Numbered from the stretch's first letter, positions 10,501 to 21,701 are shown. The stretch is 46,147 nucleotides of DNA from Actinomycetes bacterium (GCA_030426725.1 JAUHXZ010000015.1:1-46147), one strand, 5' to 3'. The notes: generated by a model not told the origin, from the letters alone. Made by a program: numbers and translations.

Positions 10501-11502
10501 ATGACTGTGCGCATCGGCATCCTCGGCGCGGCGGGCATCACCCCGTCGGCGCTGATCGAGCCCGCGAAGGCCAACCCCGACGTCGAGCTGGCCGCGGTGG
10601 CGGCCCGGAACCGGGCCCGCGCCGAGGAGTTCGCCGCCGAACACGGGGTGGCCCGTGCGCTGGACTCCTACGACGACCTGCTCGCCTCCCCCGATGTGGA
10701 CGCCGTCTACATCCCGCTGCCCAACTCGGCCCACGCCGTGTGGATGGTGAAGGCCGCGCGGGCCGGCAAGCACGTGCTGGTGGAGAAGCCGTACGCGTCG
10801 AACGAGGAGGAGGCGCGCCGCGCGGCCGATGCCGTCGCGGGCCTTCCCGTCGTCGTAATGGAGGCGTTCCACTACCGGCACCACCCGCTGTTCCTGCGCG
10901 CGAAGCAACTCCTGGACGACGGCGCCATCGGTGACGTGACCACGGCCAGCGCGGTCTTCGACGTCCACGTCCCGGACCGCGGCAACATCCGCTACAACTG
11001 GGACCTTGCCGGCGGGGCGACGATGGATCTCGGCTGCTACTCCATCCACGCCCTGCGCACCCTGCTGGGCGCCGAGCCCACCGTCGTCTCGGCGGAGGCG
11101 CGGCTGTTCGGCAGCCACATCGACGAGGCGCTGACCGCCCGCCTCGACTTCCCCGGCGGCGTGTCGGCCATCGCATCGAGCTCGCTGCTCGAGGACGTCT
11201 CCTGCCAAACGATCCGCGTCGAGGGCACGCGGGGCTCGCTGGTCGTCGAGGGGTTCGTCAAGCCGCAGGAGGGCAACTCGCTCACCCTCACCGTCGACGG
11301 CGACACCACCACCGAGGAGATCGCGTCGGACGTCACGAGCTACGGGGAGCAGCTCACCGCGTTCGTCGCCGCAGTCGAGGCCGGCGGACCGAACCTGGTG
11401 GGCGCCGCGGACTCGATCGCGACGATGGCCGTGATCGACGCCTGCTACCGCGCGGCGGGGCTGCCCGTGCGCCGCACCGTGGCCTGGGAGGGCGTCGCCT
11501 GA
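10501..11502 (+). CDS. Gfo/Idh/MocA family NAD(P)-dependent oxidoreductase
   Basis: A 333-residue cytosolic dehydrogenase. The N-terminal Rossmann fold begins VRIGILGAAG (3-12), with VYIPLPNSAH near 75-84 and the family Glu-Lys-Pro motif (HVLVEKPYA) near 92-100, whose lysine is usually catalytic. The C-terminal half is the alpha/beta substrate domain, with MDLGCYSIH near 177-185. Family members oxidise or reduce sugars, inositols, biliverdin or dihydrodiols; HYRHHPLFLRAKQLLDDGAIG near 123-143 is common in trans-1,2-dihydrobenzene-1,2-diol dehydrogenase-like members, but the substrate cannot be assigned. It sits between uvrB and the glycine riboswitch and is probably transcribed on its own. 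Confidence 0.88.
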   Translation: MTVRIGILGAAGITPSALIEPAKANPDVELAAVAARNRARAEEFAAEHGVARALDSYDDLLASPDVDAVYIPLPNSAHAVWMVKAARAGKHVLVEKPYASNEEEARRAADAVAGLPVVVMEAFHYRHHPLFLRAKQLLDDGAIGDVTTASAVFDVHVPDRGNIRYNWDLAGGATMDLGCYSIHALRTLLGAEPTVVSAEARLFGSHIDEALTARLDFPGGVSAIASSSLLEDVSCQTIRVEGTRGSLVVEGFVKPQEGNSLTLTVDGDTTTEEIASDVTSYGEQLTAFVAAVEAGGPNLVGAADSIATMAVIDACYRAAGLPVRRTVAWEGVA

Positions 11503-11514
11503 CCCCACCCGGAC

Positions 11515-11542
11515 GGTGACGGGGACCGGAATCCCCTATGAT
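11515..11542 (+). promoter_or_regulatory. Promoter of the glycine riboswitch-gcvTHP operon
   Basis: A good -10 box TATGAT (11537-11542) lies 16 bp after a partial -35, GGTGAC (11515-11520). The spacer is itself an inverted repeat (GGGG/CCCC ends). Transcription would start around 11549-11552, just before the first aptamer. Confidence 0.6.
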
Positions 11543-11552
11543 GAGCGTGTTC

Positions 11553-11702
11553 GTGGGAGAACCGGCCCCGGCCGGTGCCGAAGGAGCAACCGCCCCGGAA
11601 TCTCTCAGGCTCAAGGACCGCGGACCCCACGAGGACAGCTCTGGAAAGAGGCCCACCTGGGCCCGCCGACGGATGAGAAGATCTCAGGCACCGAGGACAG
11701 AG
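11553..11702 (+). ncRNA. Tandem glycine riboswitch
   Basis: Two consecutive glycine aptamers. Aptamer 1 (11553-11630) has P1 arms GTGGG/CCCAC, the conserved core GTGCCGAAGGAGCAA and the hallmark TCTCAGGCTCAAGGACCG. A short linker (GAGGACAG) leads to aptamer 2 (about 11639-11702), with arms CTCTG/CAGAG, the second core GCCGACGGATGAGAA and ATCTCAGGCACCGAGGACAG. This layout is the classic cooperative glycine sensor found before gcv genes. Glycine binding should switch on the downstream cleavage operon. Confidence 0.95.
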
Positions 11703-11704
11703 GG

Positions 11705-11738
11705 GGCGCTAGGGTGGTGCCCACCACCCGCGAGCGCC
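11705..11738 (+). promoter_or_regulatory. Nested hairpin, candidate riboswitch expression platform
   Basis: GGCGCT (11705-11710) pairs with AGCGCC (11733-11738), enclosing a perfect 7-bp stem GGGTGGT/ACCACCC with loop GCCC. It lies between aptamer 2 and the gcvT ribosome site (GGAAGGGG, about 11749-11757). No U-run follows, so control by folding around the ribosome site or by Rho seems more likely than intrinsic termination. Confidence 0.55.
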
Positions 11739-11762
11739 GGGTGTCCGGCGGAAGGGGCCCGG

Positions 11763-12875
11763 ATGCCGTCACCGCAAACCACGCCACTGCACAGCCTCCA
11801 TGCCGAACTCGGTGCGAAGTTCGTGGAGTTCGCCGGCTGGGAGATGCCGGTCCAGTTCTCCGGAGTCATGCCGGAACACCTGCACACCCGCTCCCATGCG
11901 AGCCTGTTCGACGTGTCCCACATGGGGCAGGTGATCGTGCGGCCCGAGTCGGGTGACCTGCGCGACGCCGGACTCGCGCTCGAGAGTCTCATCCCCGCCA
12001 ACCTCGTCGACCTCCCCGAGGGTCGCCAGCGCTACGGGCTGTTCACCGACGCGCAGGGCGGCGTCCTCGACGACCTCATGGTCTCCAACCACGGCGACCG
12101 CTACCTCGTCGTCGTCAACGCGGCACGCGCCGAACACGACCTGGCCTGGATGCGGGCGATGACGGGCGTGACGGTCGAACTGCGCACGGACCGCGCGCTC
12201 GTCGCCCTTCAGGGCCCCGGCGCGGAGGCCGCGCTCGCCACCCTCATCCCGGTGGTGACGGACATGCGGTTCATGGACTCCCGCCCGCTCGCGTGGGAGG
12301 GACTCGACGTGTGGGTGTCCCGCTCCGGCTACACCGGCGAGGACGGCTACGAGATCTCCGTGCCCGCCGACGTCGCGAAACGTTTCGCGGAGGCGTTGCT
12401 CGCCGTCGACGGCGTGCTGCCGGCGGGCCTCGGCGCCCGCGACTCCCTGCGTCTGGAGGCGGGCATGCCGCTCTACGGCCATGACCTGGACACCACCGTC
12501 ACCCCCGCGCAGGGCGGGCTGGGCTGGTCGGTCCCGAAGGTGCGGCGCGCCGGCGGCGCCCGCGAGGGCGGCTTCCCGGGCGCCGACGTCGTGCTGCCCG
12601 AACTGCAGGACGGGCCGGCGCGGATGCGCCGCGGACTGCGTCCCGAGGGCCGCGCCCCCATCCGCGAGGGCGTGCGGCTGTTCGCTGACGAGACCGCCGC
12701 CGAGCCCATCGGCGTCGTGACGTCGGGCACGTACGGCCCGTCGGTCGGGCACCCCGTCGCTATGGGCCCGCTGCCCTCCGGCGTCGGCGACACCGTGTTC
12801 GCCGAGCTGCGCGGCCGCCGGGTCCCCGTGGCCGTCGTCGACCTCCCCTTCATCACCCCGTCCTATAAGCGCTGA
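11763..12875 (+). CDS. gcvT: Glycine cleavage system T protein (aminomethyltransferase)
   Basis: Transfers the aminomethyl carbon from lipoylated GcvH to tetrahydrofolate, giving methylene-THF and ammonia. The 370-residue protein begins MPSPQTTPLHSLHAELGAKF; typical T-protein features follow: GWEMPVQFSG near 24-33, LFDVSHMGQ near 48-56, and SRSGYTGEDGYEI near 182-194 in the folate-binding region. The frame is open upstream through the riboswitch, but the ATG at 11763 has a ribosome site (GGAAGGGG) six bases ahead and gives the family length. First gene of gcvT-gcvH-gcvP, induced by glycine through the riboswitch. Confidence 0.95.
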   Translation: MPSPQTTPLHSLHAELGAKFVEFAGWEMPVQFSGVMPEHLHTRSHASLFDVSHMGQVIVRPESGDLRDAGLALESLIPANLVDLPEGRQRYGLFTDAQGGVLDDLMVSNHGDRYLVVVNAARAEHDLAWMRAMTGVTVELRTDRALVALQGPGAEAALATLIPVVTDMRFMDSRPLAWEGLDVWVSRSGYTGEDGYEISVPADVAKRFAEALLAVDGVLPAGLGARDSLRLEAGMPLYGHDLDTTVTPAQGGLGWSVPKVRRAGGAREGGFPGADVVLPELQDGPARMRRGLRPEGRAPIREGVRLFADETAAEPIGVVTSGTYGPSVGHPVAMGPLPSGVGDTVFAELRGRRVPVAVVDLPFITPSYKR

Positions 12876-12885
12876 GGAGCCCATC

Positions 12886-13244
12886 ATGATCAAGTACACC
12901 GAGAGCCACGAGTGGCTGGACGCCGACGGCACCGACGTCACGGTCGGCATCACCGACTTCGCCGCCGAGGAGCTGGGCGAGATCGTGTTCATCGAGCTGC
13001 CCGAGGTGGGCGCCGAGGTCGAGGCCGGGACCGAGGTCGTGGTCATCGAGTCCGTCAAGGCCGCCTCGGAGATCATGGCGCCCGTCAGCGGCACCGTGAC
13101 CGCCGTCAACGAGGAACTCGTCGACAACCCGGGTCTGGTCAACGAGGACGCGAAGGGCACCTGGTTCTTTCGGATGACCGTCGCTGACGACGCCGCCCTG
13201 GACTCCTTCCTCGACGAGGACGCCTACCGCGCCCGGACCGGCGC

Positions 13245-13248
<4 letters not shown>
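12886..13248 (+). CDS. gcvH: Glycine cleavage system H protein
   Basis: Lipoyl carrier that shuttles the aminomethyl group between GcvP, GcvT and the L protein. It has 120 residues. The lipoylation motif ESVKAASE places the modified lysine at 58, and the surrounding two-sheet fold signature ([19 protein letters not shown], 21-39) is intact. The start is preceded by GAGGAGCCCATC, ten bases after gcvT ends, and the stop overlaps the gcvP start as ATGA. No lipoate ligase or synthase gene is in the window. Confidence 0.97.
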
Positions 13249-16091
<2,843 letters not shown>

Positions 16092-16104
16092 CCTCCGGCC
16101 TGCC

Positions 16105-16146
16105 GCGAAGGGCGCGGCCCCCTGTTGTGGGGGTCGCGCCCTTCGC
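16105..16146. terminator. Bidirectional hairpin between gcvP and coaE
   Basis: An 18-bp stem begins GCGAAGGGCGCGGCCCCC and closes with GGGGGTCGCGCCCTTCGC; the loop is TGTTGT and the only imperfection is one G-T pair. It sits 13 bp after the gcvP stop and 4 bp before the coaE stop. There is no U-run, which is common for GC-rich actinobacterial terminators. Confidence 0.8.
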
Positions 16147-16150
16147 TGTG

Positions 16151-16753
16151 TCAGCGTTCGGCGACCACCGCGACGAGGCGCGGCCACAGGTCATCGACCT
16201 GCCGCACCGTCGACGCCTGGTCCCCCGAGTTGTCGATCACCCAGTCCGCGACCTGCACCCGCTGCTCCCGGGACGCCTGGGAGCGCACCCGTGCCCTCGC
16301 CTGGTCTGTGGAGAGGTCGTTGCGGTGACTGAGCCGGTTCACCTGCGTCTGCGTCGGTACGTCGACGGCGATGACCCGGTCGAACGTCTCGTGCAGGCCC
16401 GTTTCCACCAGTAGGGGGATGACCTGCACGACGACGGTGCCGGGCTCGGCCCCCTCCTCGAGTTCGCGGGCGCGCTCCCGCACGAGGGGATGGATGATCG
16501 CGTTGAGGTCGGCCCGCGCCCGGGGGTCGTTGAAGATGATCTCCCCCAGGGCCGCCCGGTCGAGTGACCCGTCGGGGCGCAGGATCGAGTCACCGAACCT
16601 CTCGGCGACGCTGGCCAGACCCGGTGTCCCCGGTTCGACCACCTCACGTGCCAGCAGGTCGGCGTCGATGATGCGCGCGCCGCGCTTCGCGAGTTCGTCG
16701 GCGACGAAGGACTTCCCCGACGCGATTCCGCCGGTCAGTGCGATCCGGACCAT
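16151..16753 (-). CDS. coaE: Dephospho-CoA kinase
   Basis: Last step of coenzyme A synthesis: phosphorylates the ribose 3'-OH of dephospho-CoA. The 200-residue protein has the P-loop GGIASGKS at 8-15, the DADLLAREVVEPG region (30-42) of the CoA domain, and a lid with SHRNDLSTDQARARV (about 146-160). The ATG lies 7 nt after TAGAGT with no ribosome site, suggesting a leaderless mRNA. The frame remains open upstream through rpsA, but those residues are off-frame rpsA. Some mycobacterial CoaE proteins have an extra C-terminal domain; this one is the short form. Confidence 0.96.
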   Translation of the reverse strand: MVRIALTGGIASGKSFVADELAKRGARIIDADLLAREVVEPGTPGLASVAERFGDSILRPDGSLDRAALGEIIFNDPRARADLNAIIHPLVRERARELEEGAEPGTVVVQVIPLLVETGLHETFDRVIAVDVPTQTQVNRLSHRNDLSTDQARARVRSQASREQRVQVADWVIDNSGDQASTVRQVDDLWPRLVAVVAER

Positions 16754-16760
16754 GAGGGTC

Positions 16761-16766
16761 ACTCTA
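16761..16766 (-). promoter_or_regulatory. Leaderless -10 box of coaE (TAGAGT)
   Basis: On the minus strand TAGAGT lies 7 nt before the coaE ATG and downstream of the rpsA terminator hairpin, so coaE can be transcribed independently of rpsA. Confidence 0.6.
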
Positions 16767-16782
16767 GTGCGATGAGAAACGC

Positions 16783-16818
16783 CGAGGGGCGCCGATCCAA
16801 CCGGATCGACGCCCCTCG
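16783..16818 (-). terminator. rpsA terminator hairpin
   Basis: CGAGGGGCGCCGATCC and GGATCGACGCCCCTCG form a 16-bp stem with one G-T pair and loop AACC. It lies 18 bp beyond the rpsA stop; on the minus strand it is followed by GCGTTTCTC, a modest T-rich tail. Confidence 0.8.
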
Positions 16819-16836
16819 AAACGGGGTTCGGGAACC

Positions 16837-18276
16837 TCAGCGGCCGCCGGACAGCTTGTCGCGGAGGGCCTGCAGGGTCTCGTCGGACGCCAGCGAGCCG
16901 TCGCCCTCGGTGACCGTGGTGTAGCCGGTGCCGGTCTGGACGGCGGAGTCGCGCTCGGCGGTCTCCGCGGTCTCGACCTGACGCTTGTGGGCCTCCCAGA
17001 GAGCGTGGGCCTGGGCGTACTGCTCCTCCCAGGCGGCGCGCTGCTCGTCGTAGCCGTCCTTCCACTCGTTGGTCTCCGGATCGAAGCCCTCGGGGTAGAT
17101 GTAGTTGCCGGCCTCGTCGTAGGACGCCTGCATGCCGTAGAGCAGCGGATCGAAGTCGTCAGCGGCGACGTCGACACCCTCGTTGGCCTGCTTGAGCGAC
17201 AGCGACACACGGCGACGCTCGAGGTCGATGTCGATGACCTTGACCATGACCTCGTCGCCCACGGAGACGACCTGCTCCGGGATCTCGACGTGGCGCTCGG
17301 CGAGCTCGGACACGTGGACCAGGCCCTCGATACCCTCGCCGACGCGGACGAACGCGCCGAACGGAACGAGCTTGGTGACCTTGCCGGGCACGATCTGGCC
17401 GATCTGGTGCAGACGGGCGAACGTCTGCCACGGATCCTCCTGCGTGGCCTTCAGCGACAGGGAGACGCGCTCGCGGTCCATGTCCACCTCAAGAACCTCG
17501 ACGGTGACGGGCATGCCGACCTCGACGACCTCGTTCGGGTGGTCGATGTGCTTCCAGCTAAGCTCGGAGACGTGCACCAGGCCGTCGACGCCGCCGAGAT
17601 CGACGAAGGCGCCGAAGTTGACGATCGAGGACACGACGCCCTTGCGGATCTGGCCCTTCTGCAGCTGGGTGAGGAACGTCTGGCGGACCTCGGACTGCGT
17701 CTGCTCGAGGTAGGCGCGACGCGACAGGACCACGTTGTTGCGGTTCTTGTCCAGCTCGATGATCTTGGCCTCGAGCTCCATGCCGACGTAGGGCTGGAGG
17801 TCGCGGACGCGACGCATCTCCACCAGCGACGCGGGCAGGAAGCCGCGCAGGCCGATGTCGACGATGAGGCCGCCCTTGACGACCTCGATGACGGAGCCGG
17901 TGACGACGCCGTCCTCTTCCTTGATCTTCTCGATCGTGCCCCAGGCGCGCTCGTACTGGGCGCGCTTCTTGGACAGGATGAGGCGACCCTCCTTGTCCTC
18001 CTTCTGCTGGACAAGGGCCTCGATCTCATCGCCGACCTGGACCACGTCGAACGGGTCCACGTCGTGCTTGATGGAGAGTTCCTTCGAGGGGATGACGCCT
18101 TCGGTCTTGTAACCGATGTCGAGCAGGACTTCGTCCTTGTCGACCTTGACGACGGTGCCAGAGACGATGTCTCCGTCGTTGAAGTACTTGATGGTGGCGT
18201 CAACCGCGGCCAGGAAAGCCTCAGGAGTGCCAAAGTCGTCGACTGCGACAGTCGATGCCTCAGTGGAGGAGGTCAT
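16837..18276 (-). CDS. rpsA: 30S ribosomal protein S1
   Basis: RNA-binding ribosomal protein that helps mRNAs dock on the 30S subunit. The 479 residues contain four S1 (OB-fold) repeats at about 35-105, 122-188, 209-277 and 294-362, with motifs such as GAFVDLGGVDGLVHVSELS in repeat 3 and GAFVRVGEGIEGLVHVSEL in repeat 4. It has fewer repeats than the six of E. coli, as is usual in Actinobacteria. An acidic, aromatic-rich C-terminal tail (about 370-479) has no evident fold. In mycobacteria this C-terminal region has been discussed as a pyrazinoic-acid site, but that is not transferable here. Confidence 0.97.
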   Translation of the reverse strand: MTSSTEASTVAVDDFGTPEAFLAAVDATIKYFNDGDIVSGTVVKVDKDEVLLDIGYKTEGVIPSKELSIKHDVDPFDVVQVGDEIEALVQQKEDKEGRLILSKKRAQYERAWGTIEKIKEEDGVVTGSVIEVVKGGLIVDIGLRGFLPASLVEMRRVRDLQPYVGMELEAKIIELDKNRNNVVLSRRAYLEQTQSEVRQTFLTQLQKGQIRKGVVSSIVNFGAFVDLGGVDGLVHVSELSWKHIDHPNEVVEVGMPVTVEVLEVDMDRERVSLSLKATQEDPWQTFARLHQIGQIVPGKVTKLVPFGAFVRVGEGIEGLVHVSELAERHVEIPEQVVSVGDEVMVKVIDIDLERRRVSLSLKQANEGVDVAADDFDPLLYGMQASYDEAGNYIYPEGFDPETNEWKDGYDEQRAAWEEQYAQAHALWEAHKRQVETAETAERDSAVQTGTGYTTVTEGDGSLASDETLQALRDKLSGGR

Positions 18277-18562
18277 GTAGTAGGGCTCCGGATATCATTA
18301 ATGGTGCGTCGTGGCCCTGTCTGAGACTCGCATCCCCTGCTCCGTCCGAGGGAACGCAGGACACAACGCCCGCCCAGCCTACCGTGCGGCGGCACCCCCA
18401 GGCAACCCGCATCGGAGTGGAGCGGGTACGGTCCTAGATTATCCGTTTTCGCGCTGAACGGGCAGGCTAATCGGCTGCCTCCGTGACGCCCTCCACGCCC
18501 GCCTCGCCGTCACAGGAGGCGGGCGCCGACTGCACCACTGTCCGACGCCGCGGCCTGATGCC
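18277..18562. other. rpsA upstream region and polA 3' region, no gene
   Basis: This 286-bp gap contains no convincing ORF. On the minus strand GATAATCT (about 18436-18443) is a possible rpsA -10 region, implying a leader of about 150 nt; no clear -35 was found. The half nearest polA contains the hairpin at 18496-18525. A long leader is common for rpsA genes and could carry control, but I could not recognise a known RNA element. Confidence 0.5.
18496..18525 (-). terminator. polA terminator hairpin
   Basis: CGCCCGCCTC and GAGGCGGGCG form a perfect 10-bp stem with a 10-nt loop, 38 bp beyond the polA stop. There is no U-run. Confidence 0.65.
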
Positions 18563-21238
18563 TCAGTGGGCGGCGGACTGCCAGGAGTCACCCACACCCA
18601 CCGAGACCGCGAGCGGCACCTTGAGGTCGAACGCGCCGGTCATCTCGCGGTGCACCAGCTCGGTGAGCGCCTCCCGCTCCCCCGGCGCCACCTCGAAGAC
18701 CAGTTCATCGTGAACCTGCAGCAGCATGCGGCTGGCGAGCCCGGCCTCGTCGAGGGCATCGGCGACGTTGATCATCGCGACCTTGATGACGTCGGCCGCC
18801 GACCCCTGGATCGGGGAGTTGAGCGCGGCCCGTTCGGCCATCTCGCGGCGCTGCCGGTTCGACGACGTGAGGTCCGGCAGGTAGCGGCGCCGCCCCAGCA
18901 TGGTCTCGGTGTAACCGCGGCCGCGGGCCTCCTCGACGACCGCGGCGAGGTAGTCGCGAACGCCGCCGACGCGGCTGAAGTAGGCCTCCATGAGGTCCTT
19001 GGCCTCGCCGACGGAGATCTTGAGCTGGTTCGACAGCCCGAAGGCGCTCAGCCCGTAGGCCAGGCCGTAGTTCATCGCCTTGATGCGCGCGCGCATCTCG
19101 CCGGTGACGCCCCCCGGCTCGACCCGGAACACGAGCGAGGCCATCTCGTTGTGGAAGTCGCGGCCCGACGTGAAGGCCTCGATGAGGTCCTCGTCGGCGC
19201 TGGCGTGGGCCATGAGCCGCATCTCGATCTGCGAGTAGTCGGCCGACATGAGCGACTCGAACCCCGGGCCCGGGACGAACGCCGAGCGGATCTGGCGCCC
19301 GACCGACGTGCGGATGGGGATGTTCTGCAGGTTGGGGTCGGTCGACGAGAGCCGCCCGGTGGCGGCGATGGTCTGCACGTAGGTGGTGTGGATCCGGCCG
19401 TCGTCGCCGATGGCGGCGAGCAGCCCGTCGACGGTCTGCCGCAGCCGGATCTGGTCGCGGTGGGCCAGCAGGTGCTCGAGGAACGGGTGCTGGGTCTTCG
19501 CGAACAGCGACTCGAGAGCCTCGGCGTCGGTGGTGTAGCCGGACTTGGTGCGGCGCGTCTTGGGCATGTCGAGTTCGTCGAACAGCACGGCCTGCAACTG
19601 CTTGGGCGAGCCGAGATTCACCTCGTGACCGAGGACGTCGTACGCGGCCTGCTGCGCGGCCCCGACGGCGCGGTCGAACTCGTCACGCAGGCCCTGCAGC
19701 CGGTCGCGGTCCACCTGGATGCCGAGGGCCTCCATCCGGGCGAGGGTGCTCTGGAGCGGGAGTTCGACGGCGGTGAGCAGGCTGGCGGCGTTGCGTTCGA
19801 CGAGCTGGCCCTCAAGCTCGGCGGCCAGGTCGAAGACGGCGCGCGCGTGCAGGAGGGGCAGTTCGATGGAGGCGCCGTCGTCGTCGCCGAAGTCGAGGGC
19901 CAGCTGGGTGTCGGCGGCGGCCGCGGGTTCGTTCGTGAGGTCGCGGTGCAGGTAGCGCACCACGAGGTCGCCGAGGTCGTAGGTTCGCTGGTCGGGGCGC
20001 AGCAGGTAGGCGGCGAGCAGCGTGTCGAGCTCGATGCCGGCGAGGTCCCATCCCCGCGCGCGGCACGCCAGGAGCGGCCCCTTGGCGCCGTGGATGACCT
20101 TGGGGCGGGCCGGGTCGGCCAGCCACGCGGCGAGCGCCTCGTCGTCGGCGGGCGTCAGGTCGGCGGTGTCGACGTAGGCGCCGGCCCCGTCGGCGGCGGC
20201 GAGGGCGAAAGCGGTGACGTCACCGGTGCCGGCACCCCAGCGTCCGACCGCGTGGAGGGCGGTGCGGCCCGCAGCGTGCTCGTCGAGCCAGGAGGCGACG
20301 GCGTCGGGGCCGAGGCGCTCCCCGTCGACGGTGAAGCTCTCGGTGGTCACGGGCTCGCTGGGCGCGAGCTCGAGAAGCCGCTCGCGCAGCACCCGGAACT
20401 CGAGCGCGTCGAAGAGGTGGTGGACGCGCTCGCGGTCCCAGTCGCGGCGGACGGTGGCGGCCGGGTCGAGGGGGAGGTCGAGGTCGCGGATCAGGGCGTT
20501 GAGGCGCCGGTTGCGGGTCACGTCGTCGAGGTGGGCGCGGAACGACTCCCCGGCCTTGCCCTTGACCTGCTCGGCGCGGGCCACGAGATTGTCGAGGCCG
20601 TCGAACTGGGTGAGCCACTTCGCGGCGGTCTTGGGGCCGACGCCCGGGACGCCCGGCAGGTTGTCGCTCGTCTCCCCCACGAGTGCGGCCAGTTCGGGGT
20701 AGCGCGCCGGCGGCACGAGGTACTTCTCCTCCACCGCGGCCGGCGTCATCCGCGCCAGGTCCGAGACGCCCTTGCGCGGGTAGAGCACGGTGACGTGGTC
20801 GCCCACGAGCTGCATGGCGTCGCGGTCGCCGGTGACGATGAACACGTCGAACCCCTCGGCGGCGGCCCGGGTGGAGAGCGTCGCGATGATGTCGTCGGCC
20901 TCGTAGCCGGCTACGTCGAGGTGCTCGATGTTGAGAGCGTCGAGGACGTCCTTGACCAGCGCGACCTGGCCCTTGAACTCCTCGGGGGACTTGGCCCGGT
21001 TCGCCTTGTACTCCGGGTAGCTCTCCGTGCGGAAGGACTCGCGCGCCTTGTCGAATGCCACGGCGATGTGGGTGGGCTGCTCGTCGCGCAGCACGTTGAT
21101 GAGCATCGACGTGAAGCCGAACACCGCGTTGGTGTGCTGCCCCGTCGTCGTGGCGAAGTTCTCCACGGGCAGCGCGAAGAACGCCCGGTAGGCCACGGAG
21201 TGGCCGTCGATCAACAGCAGCTTGCCCGTCTCAGTCAC
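18563..21238 (-). CDS. polA: DNA polymerase I
   Basis: Repair and Okazaki-fragment polymerase; fills the gap left by UvrABC. It has 891 residues from the GTG at 21238 (VTETGKLLLIDGHSVAYRAFF). The 5' nuclease domain (about 1-290) keeps its Asp clusters (DGHS, AGYEADDIIATL, VTGDRD). The middle domain (about 310-490) has lost the DxE and other metal ligands of the 3'-5' exonuclease, so proofreading is probably absent. The polymerase domain has motif A (SADYSQIEMRL), motif B (KAMNYGLAYG) and motif C (VHDELVFE). The start was chosen because GTG lies 7 nt after TAGGCT; the upstream ATG reading would begin inside the divergent gene. Confidence 0.97.
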   Translation of the reverse strand: MTETGKLLLIDGHSVAYRAFFALPVENFATTTGQHTNAVFGFTSMLINVLRDEQPTHIAVAFDKARESFRTESYPEYKANRAKSPEEFKGQVALVKDVLDALNIEHLDVAGYEADDIIATLSTRAAAEGFDVFIVTGDRDAMQLVGDHVTVLYPRKGVSDLARMTPAAVEEKYLVPPARYPELAALVGETSDNLPGVPGVGPKTAAKWLTQFDGLDNLVARAEQVKGKAGESFRAHLDDVTRNRRLNALIRDLDLPLDPAATVRRDWDRERVHHLFDALEFRVLRERLLELAPSEPVTTESFTVDGERLGPDAVASWLDEHAAGRTALHAVGRWGAGTGDVTAFALAAADGAGAYVDTADLTPADDEALAAWLADPARPKVIHGAKGPLLACRARGWDLAGIELDTLLAAYLLRPDQRTYDLGDLVVRYLHRDLTNEPAAAADTQLALDFGDDDGASIELPLLHARAVFDLAAELEGQLVERNAASLLTAVELPLQSTLARMEALGIQVDRDRLQGLRDEFDRAVGAAQQAAYDVLGHEVNLGSPKQLQAVLFDELDMPKTRRTKSGYTTDAEALESLFAKTQHPFLEHLLAHRDQIRLRQTVDGLLAAIGDDGRIHTTYVQTIAATGRLSSTDPNLQNIPIRTSVGRQIRSAFVPGPGFESLMSADYSQIEMRLMAHASADEDLIEAFTSGRDFHNEMASLVFRVEPGGVTGEMRARIKAMNYGLAYGLSAFGLSNQLKISVGEAKDLMEAYFSRVGGVRDYLAAVVEEARGRGYTETMLGRRRYLPDLTSSNRQRREMAERAALNSPIQGSAADVIKVAMINVADALDEAGLASRMLLQVHDELVFEVAPGEREALTELVHREMTGAFDLKVPLAVSVGVGDSWQSAAH

Positions 21239-21245
21239 GGTGGCG

Positions 21246-21251
21246 AGCCTA
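21246..21251 (-). promoter_or_regulatory. Leaderless -10 box of polA (TAGGCT)
   Basis: On the minus strand TAGGCT lies 7 nt before the GTG start. Opposing it, CAGAGT (21263-21268) sits 7 nt before the thioesterase ATG, a weaker -10 candidate. The two boxes are separated by 11 bp. Confidence 0.65.
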
Positions 21252-21275
21252 CCCACATATGGCAGAGTGCAGCCC

Positions 21276-21701
21276 ATGAACAGCACCCCCGACTGGCTGA
21301 GCGACGTTCACTCGCCCCTCGACGACAAGCTGGACGTCGAGATCACCGAGCTGTCCGCGGAGCGGGCGGTCGGCTCGATGCCGGTCGCGGGGAACCAGCA
21401 GCCCTTCGGTCTGCTGCATGGCGGCGCCTCCGGAGTGCTGGTCGAAACCCTGGCCTCGATGTGCGCCATGGTCCACGGCTACCCGGAACGTGTGGGCGTC
21501 GGCGTGGATCTGAACGTCACCCACGTCCGCGGTGCGCGTTCCGGCCGGGTGACCGGCACCGCGACGGCTCTGCACCTCGGACGCTCGATCGCCACGTACC
21601 GGGTCGACATCGTCGACGACGCGGGCCGCCTGACCGCCACCGGCCGCCTGACGTGCAACATGATCCCGGCCCGCCCCGTCTTCCCCGACACCACCGTCTG
21701 A
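21276..21701 (+). CDS. Hotdog-fold thioesterase (PaaI/YbdB type)
   Basis: A 141-residue acyl-CoA thioesterase of the hotdog superfamily. The catalytic segment GLLHGGASGVLVETLAS (45-61) contains His48-Gly-Gly and Glu57, the usual nucleophile/base of PaaI-like enzymes; Asn40 fits the conserved site ahead of it. The C-terminal strands include GVGVDLNVTHVRGARSG, typical of this family. The substrate is unknown; phenylacetyl-, hydroxybenzoyl- or menaquinone-pathway acyl-CoAs are served by relatives. It is divergent from polA (37 bp between starts), an arrangement common near polA in Actinobacteria. Confidence 0.9.
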   Translation: MNSTPDWLSDVHSPLDDKLDVEITELSAERAVGSMPVAGNQQPFGLLHGGASGVLVETLASMCAMVHGYPERVGVGVDLNVTHVRGARSGRVTGTATALHLGRSIATYRVDIVDDAGRLTATGRLTCNMIPARPVFPDTTV

